64,000 nucleotides of DNA from Erwinia sp. E602 (GCF_018141005.1 NZ_CP046582.1:2728001-2792000); one strand, 5' to 3'. Shown: positions 27,929-37,624, counted from the first letter of the stretch. The notes: generated by a model from the sequence alone, not told the origin. A program made the numbers and translations.

Positions 27929-27945
27929 AAAATCACCTGCGCTCA

Positions 27946-28587
27946 TCACTGCCGCGCGCCGGCCACCGCTTCCCGCGCCAGCTGCGTAATCCGCTGATAA
28001 TCTCCTGCCTCCAGCGCGTCCAACGGCACCAGCCAGGATCCACCGATGCACAGCACGCTGTTCAGCGCCAGATAGTCACGATAGTTGGCCGGGGAGATAC
28101 CGCCGGTCGGGCAGAAACGCACCTGCGGGAACGGGCCAGCAATCGCCTGCAGCGCCTTCACGCCGCCGTTGGCTTCCGCCGGGAAGAACTTGAATTCCCG
28201 CAGCCCGTAATCCAGCCCGGTCATCAGCTCCGATACGCTGCTGATACCCGGAATGAGCGGCAGCGGCCCGTCAACGGCGGCACGCAGCAGCGGTTCGGTT
28301 AAGCCCGGGCTGATAGCAAACTGCGCGCCGGCGTCGGTCACCTGTTGCAGCTGCTGCGCGTTCAGCACCGTGCCGGCCCCGACGATCGCTTCCGGCACCT
28401 CGCGCACCATCGCCTGCAGCGCCTCCAGCGCGCAGGGGGTACGCAGGGTAACCTCCAGCACGCGGATCCCCCCTGCCACCAGCGCTTTGGCCATTGGCAC
28501 CGCGTGCGCAACGTCGTTGACCACGATCACCGGTACCACCGGGCCCGTCTCCAGGATCTGGCGGGCGCTGATTTTCCAGTTACTCAT
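27946..28587 (-). CDS. eda: KHG/KDPG aldolase Eda
   Basis: Eda splits 2-keto-3-deoxy-6-phosphogluconate into pyruvate and glyceraldehyde 3-phosphate and also handles 4-hydroxy-2-oxoglutarate. The 213-residue protein shows the catalytic Glu in [18 protein letters not shown], and the Schiff-base Lys in [13 protein letters not shown], followed by CPTGGIS. It follows zwf on the same strand, but edd, which stands between them in E. coli, is missing here. Only about 20 bases separate the zwf terminator from the eda start. Expression must therefore come by read-through or from a promoter overlapping the terminator. Confidence 0.96.
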   Translation of the reverse strand: MSNWKISARQILETGPVVPVIVVNDVAHAVPMAKALVAGGIRVLEVTLRTPCALEALQAMVREVPEAIVGAGTVLNAQQLQQVTDAGAQFAISPGLTEPLLRAAVDGPLPLIPGISSVSELMTGLDYGLREFKFFPAEANGGVKALQAIAGPFPQVRFCPTGGISPANYRDYLALNSVLCIGGSWLVPLDALEAGDYQRITQLAREAVAGARQ

Positions 28588-28606
28588 TGCTCAGTCTCCT
28601 TGTAAT

Positions 28607-28630
28607 AAAAAAAACCCGCCGTAGCGGGTT
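28607..28630 (-). terminator. Terminator between zwf and eda
   Basis: On the minus strand AACCCGC and GCGGGTT pair around a 4-base loop and are followed by eight T. It lies directly after zwf and before the eda ribosome site (AAGGAG). Confidence 0.85.
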
Positions 28631-28646
28631 TCAGAACATCAGCAGA

Positions 28647-30122
28647 TTACTCGAACTCGTTCCACGAACGGCCGTCGCGGGTGATCATCGCCACCGACGC
28701 GACCGGGCCCCAGGTGCCGGCCTGATAAGGCTTCGGCGCTTCTTTATCCGCAGACCATGCGTCCATGATGGAGTCAACCCACTTCCAGGCCTCTTCCACT
28801 TCGTCACGGCGCACGAACAGCGCCTGAATGCCGCGCATGGTTTCCAGCAGCAGGCGCTCGTAGGCGTCCGCCAGGTGCGACTGATTGAAGGTCTCAGAGA
28901 AGCTCAGATCCAGCTTGGTGGTCTGCAGGTTGTGCTTGTGATCCAGGCCCGGCACTTTGTTGAGGATCTGGATTTCCACGCCCTCGTCCGGCTGCAGACG
29001 AATGGTCAGTTTGTTCTGCGGCAGTTCCTGCCAGGAGTCTTTGAACAGGTTCAGCGCCGGGTTCTTGAAGTAGACCACCACTTCTGAACATTTGGTCGGC
29101 AGTCGCTTACCGGTACGCAGGTAGAACGGCACGCCCGCCCAGCGCCAGTCGTCGATATCCACGCGGATAGAGACAAAAGATTCGGTGTTGCTGTTCTTAT
29201 TGGCCCCCTCTTCTTCCAGGTAGCCCGGCACTTTTTTGCCCTGCACGAAGCCAGCGGTGTACTGGCCGCGCACGGTTTTTTCACGCACGTTGGTGTGGTC
29301 AATGCGGCGCAGTGAACGCAGCACCTTCACTTTCTCGTCACGGATGCGGTCAGCCGACAGATCGGCCGGCGGTGACATGGCGATCATGGTCAGCACCTGC
29401 AGCAGGTGGTTCTGGATCATATCGCGCATCTGGCCGGCCTGGTCGAAGTAACCCCAGCGCCCTTCGATTCCCACCTCTTCCGCCACGGTAATCTGCACGT
29501 GGTCGATGGTGCGGTTATCCCAGTTAGAGGCAAACAACGAGTTGGAGAAGCGCAGCGCCAGCAGGTTCAGCACCGTCTCTTTGCCGAGATAGTGGTCAAT
29601 ACGGAACACCTGGCTCTCTTCGAAGAACTCACCGACCTGGTCGTTAATTTCCTGCGAGGTCGCCAGTGAAGTACCCAGCGGCTTTTCCATTACCACGCGC
29701 GCCGGCTTAGCATTCAGCTTTGCCTGGCCAAGGCCTTTGCAAATTGCGCCAAAGGTGCTTGGCGGCATGGCAAAGTAGTTGATAGTTACGCGTTTTTTCT
29801 GGTCAAGCATTTTGCCCAGGCGCGGGAAGTGGCTGCTGTCGTTAACGTCCAGGTTGCAGAAATCGAGACGGCTGCTGAGTTTATCCCACAGCGCTTCATC
29901 GATTTTTTCCTTCATGAAGGTTTCCAGCGCCTCACGCACTACCTTGGTGTAGGCTGCTTTATCCCACTCAGCACGGCCAACGCCGATGATGCGGGACTCT
30001 TCATGGATCTGTCCGGCTTTCTCCAGTTGATACAGAGAGGGCAACAGTTTCCGGCGCGCCAGGTCGCCTTTGGCACCGAAAATCACCAGATCGCATGCCT
30101 GAGCTGTTTGTGTAACCGCCAT
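28647..30122 (-). CDS. zwf: Glucose-6-phosphate 1-dehydrogenase
   Basis: Zwf oxidises glucose 6-phosphate with NADP+ as the entry step of the oxidative pentose phosphate pathway. The 491-residue protein has the nucleotide-binding [19 protein letters not shown], the substrate-binding active-site string [11 protein letters not shown] and [11 protein letters not shown], as in E. coli Zwf (491 residues). It is divergent from hexR, and a candidate HexR operator lies in its promoter region. No edd gene follows it. Confidence 0.97.
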   Translation of the reverse strand: MAVTQTAQACDLVIFGAKGDLARRKLLPSLYQLEKAGQIHEESRIIGVGRAEWDKAAYTKVVREALETFMKEKIDEALWDKLSSRLDFCNLDVNDSSHFPRLGKMLDQKKRVTINYFAMPPSTFGAICKGLGQAKLNAKPARVVMEKPLGTSLATSQEINDQVGEFFEESQVFRIDHYLGKETVLNLLALRFSNSLFASNWDNRTIDHVQITVAEEVGIEGRWGYFDQAGQMRDMIQNHLLQVLTMIAMSPPADLSADRIRDEKVKVLRSLRRIDHTNVREKTVRGQYTAGFVQGKKVPGYLEEEGANKNSNTESFVSIRVDIDDWRWAGVPFYLRTGKRLPTKCSEVVVYFKNPALNLFKDSWQELPQNKLTIRLQPDEGVEIQILNKVPGLDHKHNLQTTKLDLSFSETFNQSHLADAYERLLLETMRGIQALFVRRDEVEEAWKWVDSIMDAWSADKEAPKPYQAGTWGPVASVAMITRDGRSWNEFE

Positions 30123-30184
30123 TTCATTCTCCTCGTTGCAGGATTAGCCCGTCCTGGTGATTCCGTAAGTGGACAGACTCTTAT

Positions 30185-30199
30185 TGTAATTTTGTTTCA
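30185..30199 (-). promoter_or_regulatory. Candidate HexR operator of zwf
   Basis: TGTAATTTTGTTTCA matches 13 of 15 positions of the enterobacterial HexR motif TGTAATTWWATTACA. It is centred about 70 bases before the zwf ATG. zwf is a HexR target in Gammaproteobacteria. Confidence 0.6.
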
Positions 30200-30432
30200 A
30201 TACAATGTACTGCTTTGCCCGGTGCGCGTAAACCAGGGCAGGCCACTCTGGCACAATGTATTCAGTTATCGGGCAATATACCGCCCCACCTTCCGGGCGG
30301 GCGATAAATTATGCGTAATTTTCCATCGTTTTTGTTACCGTTATTACCGTTGTGAAATCTGACCCAGCTCAAACTCTGGTAAAAAATGGGCCTTTTATCA
30401 CGTTCCTGGTTGCCTTCATTCGCATAATGCGT

Positions 30433-30447
30433 TGTATATTCTCTACA
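30433..30447 (+). promoter_or_regulatory. Candidate HexR operator of hexR
   Basis: TGTATATTCTCTACA keeps both outer half-sites (TGTA and TACA) at the HexR spacing, while the centre deviates. It lies 59 bases before hexR and could serve autoregulation. Confidence 0.4.
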
Positions 30448-30505
30448 AAATGAGATTGATTTCACCTGTGATTGAAATCGGCAAAATGTATGAGTAAATA
30501 TCTCT

Positions 30506-31375
30506 ATGAATGTATTGGAAAAAATTCAATCTCAGTGGGAAAAACTGAGTAAATCTGAACGCAAAGTCGCCGAAGTCATTCTCGCTTCCCCTTCCACCGC
30601 CATGCACTCCAGCATCGCCACGCTGGCGCGGGCCGCTGCGGTCAGTGAACCGACGGTGAACCGCTTCTGTCACCGGCTTGGCACCCGCGGCTTCCCCGAT
30701 TTCAAACTGCAGCTGGCGCAAAGCCTGGCCAACGGCACGCCTTATGTCAGCCGCATTGTCGATCAGGATGACGGCGTGGACGCCTACTCCAGCAAGATTT
30801 TCGAGTCGGCGATGGCCGGGCTGGATCAGGTCAGACAGGGGCTGGACACCCAGGCGGTAAACCGCGCCGTTGACCTGCTCACCCAGTCAAAAAAGATCGC
30901 TTTTTTTGGTTTGGGTGCCTCCGCCGCGGTAGCGCACGATGCAATGAATAAATTTTTCCGCTTCAATGTACCGGTTTTCTATTCTGATGATATTGTGATG
31001 CAGCGCATGAGTTGTATCAACAGCGGAGAGGGAGACGTGGTGGTGTTGATTTCGCATACCGGCCGCACCAAATCGATGGTTGAACTGGCCCGCCTGGCGC
31101 GGGAAAACGACGCAACGGTGCTGGCGATCACCTCCCCCGACTCGCCGCTGGCCCGCGAAGCCTCCCTGGCCCTGGAGCTGGACGTCCCGGAGGATACCGA
31201 CATCTACATGCCGATGGTCTCCCGCCTGGCGCAACTGACGCTGGTCGACGTGCTGGCCACCGGCTTCACCCTGCGGCGCGGTGCCAAATTTCGTGACAAC
31301 CTGAAACGGGTTAAGGACGCATTAAAAGAGTCCCGTCTGGATAAAGACGGCCCGCTTGCCCGCTCCCGTGAATGA
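30506..31375 (+). CDS. hexR: HexR, RpiR-family regulator of central carbon metabolism
   Basis: HexR represses genes of glucose catabolism and is released from DNA by KDPG. The 289-residue protein has an N-terminal RpiR-type helix-turn-helix (about residues 1-77, with LARAAAVSEPTVNRFCHRLG). A SIS sugar-phosphate-binding domain follows (about 120-260, with FFGLGASAAVAHDAMNKFFR and LISHTGRTKSMVE). Length equals E. coli HexR. It lies between zwf and pykA, both plausible targets. Confidence 0.95.
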   Translation: MNVLEKIQSQWEKLSKSERKVAEVILASPSTAMHSSIATLARAAAVSEPTVNRFCHRLGTRGFPDFKLQLAQSLANGTPYVSRIVDQDDGVDAYSSKIFESAMAGLDQVRQGLDTQAVNRAVDLLTQSKKIAFFGLGASAAVAHDAMNKFFRFNVPVFYSDDIVMQRMSCINSGEGDVVVLISHTGRTKSMVELARLARENDATVLAITSPDSPLAREASLALELDVPEDTDIYMPMVSRLAQLTLVDVLATGFTLRRGAKFRDNLKRVKDALKESRLDKDGPLARSRE

Positions 31376-31393
31376 ATTTAAGCAGCAGTCCCG

Positions 31394-31414
31394 TAAGGGC
31401 CAGCCTGGCCCTTA
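31394..31414 (+). terminator. Strong hairpin between hexR and pykA
   Basis: TAAGGGCCAG and CTGGCCCTTA pair perfectly over 10 bp around a single base. No T-run follows. It might terminate hexR poorly or act as an mRNA structure ahead of pykA. Confidence 0.4.
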
Positions 31415-31486
31415 ACCTGAAACGACAGAGTCAGCCTGGTTGTGCCTGCACCTGCAGTACAACGTTTAAAGCCAACGGAGTTATAC

Positions 31487-32929
31487 ATGTCAAGACGTCT
31501 CAGAAGAACCAAGATTGTAACCACGCTTGGGCCTGCCACCGACCGCGATAATAACCTGGAAAAGATCATCGCTGCGGGCGCCAACGTTGTTCGTCTGAAC
31601 TTCTCCCATGGTACCGCGGAAGATCACCAGTTGCGCGCCGACAAAGTGCGCGCCATCGCCAGCAAATTAGGCCGCCACGTGGCGATCCTCGGCGATCTGC
31701 AGGGTCCTAAAATTCGCGTATCCACCTTTAAGGAGGGCAAAGTCTTCCTCAACATCGGTGAGAAATTCCTGCTGGATGCCAGCATGGGTAAAGGCGAAGG
31801 CGACAAAGAGAAGGTCGGCATTGACTATAAAGGTCTGCCGGCGGACGTGGTCCCGGGTGATATCCTGCTGCTGGATGACGGCCGCGTGCAGCTGAAGGTG
31901 CTGGAAGTTCAGGGCATGAAGGTGTTCACCGAAGTCACCGTCGGCGGCCCGCTGTCGAACAACAAAGGGATCAACAAACTGGGCGGCGGCCTGTCAGCAG
32001 AAGCGCTGACCGAAAAAGACAAGGCCGACATTCTGACGGCGGCGAAAATTGGCGTTGACTACCTGGCCGTCTCTTTCCCGCGCTGCGGCGAAGATATGCA
32101 CTACGCGCGTCGCCTGGCGCGTGAAGCAGGCTGCGACGCGAAGCTGGTCTCTAAAGTTGAGCGTGCGGAAGCCGTCGCGTCTCAGGAGGCGATGGATGAC
32201 ATCATCCTTGCCTCTGACGTGGTGATGGTCGCCAGGGGCGACCTGGGCGTTGAGATCGGCGATCCGGAGCTGGTGGGTATTCAGAAAGCGCTGATCCGTC
32301 GCGCCCGTCAGCTGAACCGCTCGGTGATCACCGCCACTCAGATGATGGAATCGATGATCACCAATCCGATGCCGACCCGCGCCGAAGTGATGGACGTGGC
32401 AAACGCCGTGCTCGACGGCACCGATGCGGTGATGCTGTCGGCAGAAACCGCGGCGGGCCAGTACCCGGCGGAAACGGTGTCAGCGATGGCCAAAGTATGC
32501 CTGGGTGCTGAAAAGATCCCCAGCATCAATGTCTCCAAGCACCGCCTGGACGTGCAGTTCGACAATATCGAAGAAGCGATTGCCATGTCGGCGATGTACG
32601 CCGCCAACCACCTGCAGGGCGTCACGGCGATCATCACCATGACCGAATCCGGCCGTACCGCGCTGATGACTTCGCGTATCACCTCCGGCCTGCCGATCTT
32701 TGCCATGTCACGCCACGAGCGCACGCTCAACCTGACCGCCCTGTACCGCGGCGTCACCCCGGTTTACTTTGACAGCAATAACGATGGCGTGGCGGCAGCC
32801 CACGACGCCGTCAACCTGCTGCGTGACAAAGGGTTCCTGGTTTCCGGCGACCTGGTAATTGTCACCCAGGGCGACGTCATGAGCACCACCGGCACCACCA
32901 ATACCAGCCGCGTGCTGCGCGTCGAGTAA
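31487..32929 (+). CDS. pykA: Pyruvate kinase II PykA
   Basis: PykA converts phosphoenolpyruvate and ADP to pyruvate and ATP; the E. coli enzyme is AMP-activated. From the ATG at 31487 (ACGGAG site) the 480-residue protein starts [19 protein letters not shown], as in E. coli. It has [19 protein letters not shown] and the signature [11 protein letters not shown]. An in-frame start at 31442 would add 15 residues absent in homologues. An 11-position hairpin stem with one mismatch (32941-32968) follows and may act as terminator. Confidence 0.97.
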   Translation: MSRRLRRTKIVTTLGPATDRDNNLEKIIAAGANVVRLNFSHGTAEDHQLRADKVRAIASKLGRHVAILGDLQGPKIRVSTFKEGKVFLNIGEKFLLDASMGKGEGDKEKVGIDYKGLPADVVPGDILLLDDGRVQLKVLEVQGMKVFTEVTVGGPLSNNKGINKLGGGLSAEALTEKDKADILTAAKIGVDYLAVSFPRCGEDMHYARRLAREAGCDAKLVSKVERAEAVASQEAMDDIILASDVVMVARGDLGVEIGDPELVGIQKALIRRARQLNRSVITATQMMESMITNPMPTRAEVMDVANAVLDGTDAVMLSAETAAGQYPAETVSAMAKVCLGAEKIPSINVSKHRLDVQFDNIEEAIAMSAMYAANHLQGVTAIITMTESGRTALMTSRITSGLPIFAMSRHERTLNLTALYRGVTPVYFDSNNDGVAAAHDAVNLLRDKGFLVSGDLVIVTQGDVMSTTGTTNTSRVLRVE

Positions 32930-32940
32930 AAGCAACTTAC

Positions 32941-32968
32941 GGGGGCTCCTGCAGCGTCAGGCGCCCCC
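32941..32968 (+). terminator. Hairpin after pykA
   Basis: GGGGGCTCCTG pairs with CAGGCGCCCCC, with one mismatch, around a 6-base loop. It lies 11 bases after the stop codon and no T-run follows. Confidence 0.45.
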
Positions 32969-33068
32969 GGATCACATTGCGTTCTTTGATGTCAGTAACC
33001 TTCCCGCGACGCCTTCACTCTAAGGCGCAACGGCTTAGCCGTTTACTGCTGGCCCAGCGGCTTTCACA

Positions 33069-33108
33069 CAAAAAAAATCGGTAAAGCAGGTCTCCCTGAT
33101 TTACCGAT
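33069..33108 (-). terminator. Terminator of the YjbE/GfcA-like gene
   Basis: On the minus strand ATCGGTAAA and TTTACCGAT form a 9-bp stem followed by a T-run of about eight. Confidence 0.85.
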
Positions 33109-33172
33109 CGTGCAGGCCGGAAAGAGTCAGTTGCAGCACTCAACGCGGTACAACCTGCCCTGCCGCGGACTC

Positions 33173-33412
33173 TTAACGGGTTGTCGAGGTCGTGGTGGTG
33201 GTCGTGGTGCCGGTATTGGAACCATCACCGCCGCCAGAAGATGCGATAAATACCCCCGCCAGCGCAGCGACGACACCCACACCCACGGCAGTGGAGGTAC
33301 CCGTTGACATAGCAGCCGCGTCAGATCCCGCTGCCACTCCCGTTTCTGTAGCGGCAGAAGCGCCCGCAGCCAGAGATGACATTAATAAAAACAATGCTAT
33401 TTTTGCCTTCAT
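33173..33412 (-). CDS. YjbE/GfcA-like secreted Thr-rich small protein
   Basis: This 79-residue protein has a signal peptide ([21 protein letters not shown]), a Gly/Ala/Val-rich hydrophobic middle and the tail [20 protein letters not shown]. That tail is the hallmark of E. coli YjbE and resembles GfcA (YmcD), the first genes of exopolysaccharide-related operons yjbEFGH and gfcABCDE. Here it stands alone with its own terminator, without the partner genes. I chose the ATG at 33412 because an AAGGG ribosome site precedes it; the alternative at 33427 adds five residues. The molecular role is unknown. A nearby RcsAB-type box supports a link to capsule or envelope control. Confidence 0.8.
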   Translation of the reverse strand: MKAKIALFLLMSSLAAGASAATETGVAAGSDAAAMSTGTSTAVGVGVVAALAGVFIASSGGGDGSNTGTTTTTTTSTTR

Positions 33413-33867
33413 TGAGAACCCTTGCAAAATGGGGTGGATAGGATTAGGAGTTCATTCTTTTTAATTCAAGGAAAGTGCCGTTTTACAATAGCACAGTACA
33501 AACGGTTGCCTGATTTTTTTATCTCAACGCAAGATGTTGTAATATATTGGTTTTTTTAAAGATACAAGGTAATGAAAAAGTGAACTTAACGCAAATCATT
33601 GATTTCATTTGTTTTGACTAAATGATTTTAAGAATTTTCTTATGCTGTTTTTTTTCGAATATGCTCGCGAAGGCATGTAAGGAACAATTCGTCACTCTCA
33701 TTAGCCACGCCAATCAATACGCATGCTAACTATTACGGACGGCAACGCAGAGCCACTCTCGCGTTACATCCTCATAATAATGCAGCATCTTTCGTATAAA
33801 ATGCGCTATCTTAGCGCTCCGCCAAAGCAGAGCGGGAACGACCGATACATCTACGGAAGGAGCCAGA
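33413..33867. promoter_or_regulatory. AT-rich control region between the YjbE-like gene and mdfA
   Basis: This 455-base region is strikingly A+T-rich compared with the GC-rich genes around it, especially 33460-33660. No gene is supported. It contains an RcsAB-type box at 33629-33642, which implies a leader of up to about 200 bases for the minus-strand gene. The mdfA promoter should lie at the right end; a GGAAGGAG ribosome site is visible just before mdfA. Confidence 0.6.
33629..33642 (-). promoter_or_regulatory. RcsAB-type box
   Basis: TAAGAATTTTCTTA has both half-sites (TAAGAA, TTCTTA) of the RcsAB box in perfect form. The E. coli relatives yjbE and gfcA are Rcs-regulated, so the site fits the minus-strand YjbE-like gene, whose start is 217 bases away. 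Confidence 0.6.
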
Positions 33868-35097
33868 ATGGCATCAACCACCCCTGTTTCAAGCCTCACG
33901 CGCAGGCATATTATTTTCCCCCTGTCGCTGGTGTTATTTGAGTTCGCTACCTATATCGCCCACGATATGATCCAGCCCGGCATGCTGCTGGTCACCCGTG
34001 AGTTCAACGTCGGCCCGGAGTGGGTCTCCTCGTCGCTGACCGCCTATCTGATCGGCGGGATTGTGCTGCAGTGGCTGCTCGGCCCGCTGTCGGACAAGCT
34101 GGGCCGGCGCCCGGTGATCCTTTCCGGCGTCGCCTTCTTTGTACTGACCTGCATCGCCACCCACTGGGTGCAGAGTATTGAACAGTTTGTATTACTGCGC
34201 TTTCTGCAGGGGACCAGCCTGTGCTTTATCGGCGCCGTCGGCTATGCGGCAATTCAGGAAGCCTTTGATGAGAAACTGAGCGTCAAAATCATGGCGCTGA
34301 TGGCCAACGTGGCGCTGCTGGCCCCGCTGATTGGCCCGATTGCCGGCGCGGCGTTCCTGGAATTTGGCGAATGGCGCAACATGTTCTGGCTGTTCGGCAT
34401 CGTCAGCGCCGTGGCGCTGGTGGGCCTGTGGCGGGCGATGCCGGAAACCGCAGGCGATCCGCTGATGAAGATCTCCGCCGGCTCGCTGGCCCGCGGCTAC
34501 CGCACCCTGCTGCGCGACAGCCAGGTGATGAGCGGCTCGGTGGCTATCGGCCTGGTCAACATTCCCGGCCTCGCCTGGGTGGCGCTGGCGCCGGTGGTGC
34601 TGATCCACGATGAAGGGCTGACGCGGATTGAGTATGCGCTGCTGCAGCTGCCGGTGTTTATTGCCATGATCGGCGGTAACTTTACCCTCAGCCTGCTCTC
34701 CGGCCGGCTGGCGATTGATAAGCCGCTGCGGCTGGGAGCCTGGCCGCTGATCGGCGGGCTGCTGATCGCTACCGTTGCCACGCTGGTTAACCCGCACAGC
34801 TATCTGTGGCTGACCGCCGGTCTGAGCCTGTACGGCTTTGGCACCGGGCTGGTGAACGCCGGGCTGTACCGGCTGACCCTGTTCTCCAGCAGCGAAGGGA
34901 AAGGTAGCGTGGCGGCGATGCTGGGAATGGTGTCGTTAAGCCTGTTTACGCTGGGGATTGAGCTGGTGAAATGGGCCTATTTCAGCCTGGGTACCGGCGG
35001 CTTCAGCGTGGTGACGCTGGCGCTGATCCTGATATGGCTGGTGCTGGTCAGGGCTTTCCTGCGCGAATGGCAGCGCCGTTCGGTGCTGAATCCGTAA
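33868..35097 (+). CDS. mdfA: Multidrug/H+ antiporter MdfA
   Basis: MdfA is a 12-helix MFS exporter of cationic and neutral drugs. The 409-residue protein aligns with E. coli MdfA (410) throughout. Helix 1 carries the two key acidic residues Glu25 and Asp33 in LFEFATYIAHDMIQPGM. The motif LGPLSDKLGRRPV and the antiporter-type segment ALMANVALLAPLIGPIAGAAF are present. A strong ribosome site (GGAAGGAG) precedes the ATG. E. coli mdfA lies elsewhere on the chromosome. Confidence 0.93.
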   Translation: MASTTPVSSLTRRHIIFPLSLVLFEFATYIAHDMIQPGMLLVTREFNVGPEWVSSSLTAYLIGGIVLQWLLGPLSDKLGRRPVILSGVAFFVLTCIATHWVQSIEQFVLLRFLQGTSLCFIGAVGYAAIQEAFDEKLSVKIMALMANVALLAPLIGPIAGAAFLEFGEWRNMFWLFGIVSAVALVGLWRAMPETAGDPLMKISAGSLARGYRTLLRDSQVMSGSVAIGLVNIPGLAWVALAPVVLIHDEGLTRIEYALLQLPVFIAMIGGNFTLSLLSGRLAIDKPLRLGAWPLIGGLLIATVATLVNPHSYLWLTAGLSLYGFGTGLVNAGLYRLTLFSSSEGKGSVAAMLGMVSLSLFTLGIELVKWAYFSLGTGGFSVVTLALILIWLVLVRAFLREWQRRSVLNP

Positions 35098-35141
35098 GCC
35101 GCCGGCGGCTTACGGATGTAAAGAGCCGCTGTACGGCGGCT

Positions 35142-36113
35142 CTATTTTTTCGGGTAGAGCTCGTCGCGATCGTAGGGTTCAACTTCGCCCGGCCGGCGGG
35201 TTTTCAACAGCTTGAGGATCCAGGTGTACTGTTCCGGGTTCGGGCGAACCAGGTGTTCCACCTCTTCATTCATCCGCCGCGCCAGCGTAACGTCGTCGGC
35301 TTCCAGCAGGTCGTCCATCGGCTCACGCAGAAAGATGTCGAGGCTGTGCGTCTTCACGTCATAGACCGGGAACAGCGGCACCACCCGCGCGCGGCACACC
35401 TTCATCAGCCGCCCTACCGCCGGCAGGGTCGCCTTATAGGTGGCAAAGAAATCGACAAATTCGCTGTGCTCGGCACCGTGATCCTGATCGGGCAGGTAGT
35501 AGCCCCAGTATCCCTGACGCACCGAGCTGATGAAGGGTTTGATACCGTCGTTGCGCGCGTGCAGGCGGCCACCAAAGCGGCGGCGCACCGCGTTCCAGAT
35601 GTAATCCATCACCGGATTGCGCTGATTGTGGAACATCGCCGCCATCTTCTGCCCTTCACAGGCCAGCGCCATCGCCGGGATATCCACCGCCCAGCCGTGC
35701 GGCACGAGGAAGATCACGTTCTGACCTTCATCACGCATCTGATCAATCTGCTGGCGGCCGTGCCAGCGAATGCGCGTCAGCGCTTTTTTCGGGCGCAGCG
35801 CCAGTTCGGCCATCATCACCATCGACTGCGGCGCGGTGGCAAACATCTGGTCGATAATCGCTTCCCGCTCGGCTTCGGAGCGCTCAGGCAGGCAGTACAG
35901 CAGGTTGATCTGCGCACGGCGGCGGGCGCTGCGGGCAATTTTGCCGGCAAATCGCCCCAGGCCACCCAGCAGCGGATCGCGCAGCCGCGGTGGCACCAGC
36001 GCAATGCCGGCGCAGGCGCCAATCGCCAGCCAGCTACCCCAGTGGCGGGGAGCTAAAAAGGATTTCTGAAAGACGGGAATAAACTCCGTAGGACTTTTTT
36101 TACTCTTTTCCAT
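35142..36113 (-). CDS. lpxM: Lipid A biosynthesis myristoyltransferase LpxM (MsbB)
   Basis: LpxM adds the last secondary acyl chain to Kdo2-lipid A at the inner face of the cytoplasmic membrane. The 323-residue protein has an N-terminal membrane anchor (about residues 22-45) and the acyltransferase HX4D-type site in [34 protein letters not shown] and [13 protein letters not shown] also match E. coli LpxM (323 residues). It lies after mepM on the same strand but behind a terminator, so it should have its own promoter. Confidence 0.96.
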   Translation of the reverse strand: MEKSKKSPTEFIPVFQKSFLAPRHWGSWLAIGACAGIALVPPRLRDPLLGGLGRFAGKIARSARRRAQINLLYCLPERSEAEREAIIDQMFATAPQSMVMMAELALRPKKALTRIRWHGRQQIDQMRDEGQNVIFLVPHGWAVDIPAMALACEGQKMAAMFHNQRNPVMDYIWNAVRRRFGGRLHARNDGIKPFISSVRQGYWGYYLPDQDHGAEHSEFVDFFATYKATLPAVGRLMKVCRARVVPLFPVYDVKTHSLDIFLREPMDDLLEADDVTLARRMNEEVEHLVRPNPEQYTWILKLLKTRRPGEVEPYDRDELYPKK

Positions 36114-36241
36114 GCACCGGCCTCAAACAATAAGGGGCTAATGATAGTGCTGACGGGCAATAATGCAATCAATTCCCCTTATCTTTCAGCATGTCGGATT
36201 GCTGAAGGGAAAATAGCAGAGAAGCAGGGCTGACCGCCAAT

Positions 36242-36272
36242 AAAAAAACCGGTGAAAACTCCACCGGTTTTT
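36242..36272. terminator. Terminator after mepM
   Basis: ACCGGTG and CACCGGT pair, with an A-run on the left and a T-run on the right. On the minus strand it follows the mepM stop. Confidence 0.88.
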
Positions 36273-36287
36273 CTGACGCGTTTCGGC

Positions 36288-37613
36288 CTACTTCAGACGC
36301 AGCTGCGGAACCACTTCACGCACCTGCGCGAGATAATCACTGCGGTCTTTACCGGTCAGACCTTCCATCCGCGGCAGCTTGGCCGTCAGCGGGTTAACCG
36401 CCTGATTGTTGATCCAGATTTCAAAGTGCAGATGCGGCCCGGTAGAACGCCCGGTGTTACCCGACAGCGCAATACGATCGCCGCGCTTAACCTTCTCGCC
36501 CGGTTTCACCAGCAGCTTTTTCAGATGCATGTAACGCGTCGTATACTGGCGGCCGTGGCGAACCGCCACGTAGTTACCTGCGGCACCGCTGCGCTTCGCC
36601 ACGATCACCTCACCGTCGCCGACCGCCAGCACCGGCGTACCAACCGGCAGGGCAAAATCCACCCCTTTATGCGGAGCAATACGCCCGGTGACCGGGTTGA
36701 GACGACGCGGATTAAAGTTGGAGGAGACGCGATACTGTTTCACCGTCGGGAAACGCATAAAGCCACGCGCCAGGCCGGAGCCGCTGCGGTCGTAGAACTT
36801 ACCGTCTTCCGCACGGATGGCATAATAGTCCTGGCCACCGCTCTGCATGCGCACGCCTAACAGCTGGCTCTGCTCGTTTTTGCCGTCCAGCACTTCACGC
36901 GACATCAGCACCGAGAACCGGTCGCCTTTGCGCAGCTTGCGGAAGTCCATCTGCCACTGCAGCGACTTGATCACCGCGCTGATTTCACCGCTGGTTAACC
37001 CGGCCTGTTTAGCGCTGGTGACAAAGCTGCCGTTAACCACGCCGCTCAGTACGTTGTTCTGCCACTCACCTTTTTGCATTTCCGACGAGCGACGGAAACC
37101 GTCACCGCTGCGGTCGTAGGTACGGGTTTCACGGCGGGAGACTTCCCACGTCAGGCGCTGCAGCTGGCCGTCATCGGTCAGCGTCCATGACAGCTGTTGG
37201 CCGATCTTCAGGTTACGCAACTCTTTATCGGCTTTCGCCAGCTGGCCGATTTCTGACATATCAATGCCATACTGGTTCAGTACGCTGCTTAACGTATCAC
37301 CGGTAGAAATGACGTAGTCATGCGTTCCGGCTTCGTTCGGCACGTCTTCGTCGATTTCATCTTTCGGGGCATCATCTTCGGGCTCAGGGGTGTCCTGATC
37401 GAGGGGTTCGCTGGCCTCGGGCAGCAGCGTACGCAGCTCGTTTTTATCCAGCTCGATAGTTTTGACGATCTGGCTTTCGTGGCCCGGATGATAGACGTAA
37501 GGCCGCCACACGGTGACGGCCAGAGTAACGACGGTCAGCGACCCCAGCAGAATGCGGTGAGGTCGTGGTAAGTTATTGAACGCTAAGGCGACAGCGCGGG
37601 ATATCTGCTGCAC
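36288..37613 (-). CDS. mepM: Murein DD-endopeptidase MepM (YebA)
   Basis: MepM cuts peptide cross-links in peptidoglycan so that the wall can expand. The 441-residue protein has one N-terminal membrane helix (about residues 20-40), an acidic linker and a LysM-type domain near residues 97-145 (DYVISTGDTLSSVLNQYGI). The C-terminal M23 (LytM) domain has zinc ligands in PHKGVDFALP and HLHFEIW, and all catalytic residues are present. It is divergent from neither neighbour: znuA, on the same strand, ends 11 bases upstream of its start, so co-transcription from znuA is possible. Confidence 0.96.
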   Translation of the reverse strand: MQQISRAVALAFNNLPRPHRILLGSLTVVTLAVTVWRPYVYHPGHESQIVKTIELDKNELRTLLPEASEPLDQDTPEPEDDAPKDEIDEDVPNEAGTHDYVISTGDTLSSVLNQYGIDMSEIGQLAKADKELRNLKIGQQLSWTLTDDGQLQRLTWEVSRRETRTYDRSGDGFRRSSEMQKGEWQNNVLSGVVNGSFVTSAKQAGLTSGEISAVIKSLQWQMDFRKLRKGDRFSVLMSREVLDGKNEQSQLLGVRMQSGGQDYYAIRAEDGKFYDRSGSGLARGFMRFPTVKQYRVSSNFNPRRLNPVTGRIAPHKGVDFALPVGTPVLAVGDGEVIVAKRSGAAGNYVAVRHGRQYTTRYMHLKKLLVKPGEKVKRGDRIALSGNTGRSTGPHLHFEIWINNQAVNPLTAKLPRMEGLTGKDRSDYLAQVREVVPQLRLK

Positions 37614-37624
37614 TAAAGTTTCCT

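Larger units (their letters stand above)
30123..30505. promoter_or_regulatory. zwf-hexR divergent intergenic region
   Basis: This 383-base region contains no gene but holds two HexR-like sites (30185-30199 and 30433-30447). It should contain the promoters of both zwf and hexR. I could not fix the promoter boxes with confidence. Confidence 0.6.
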
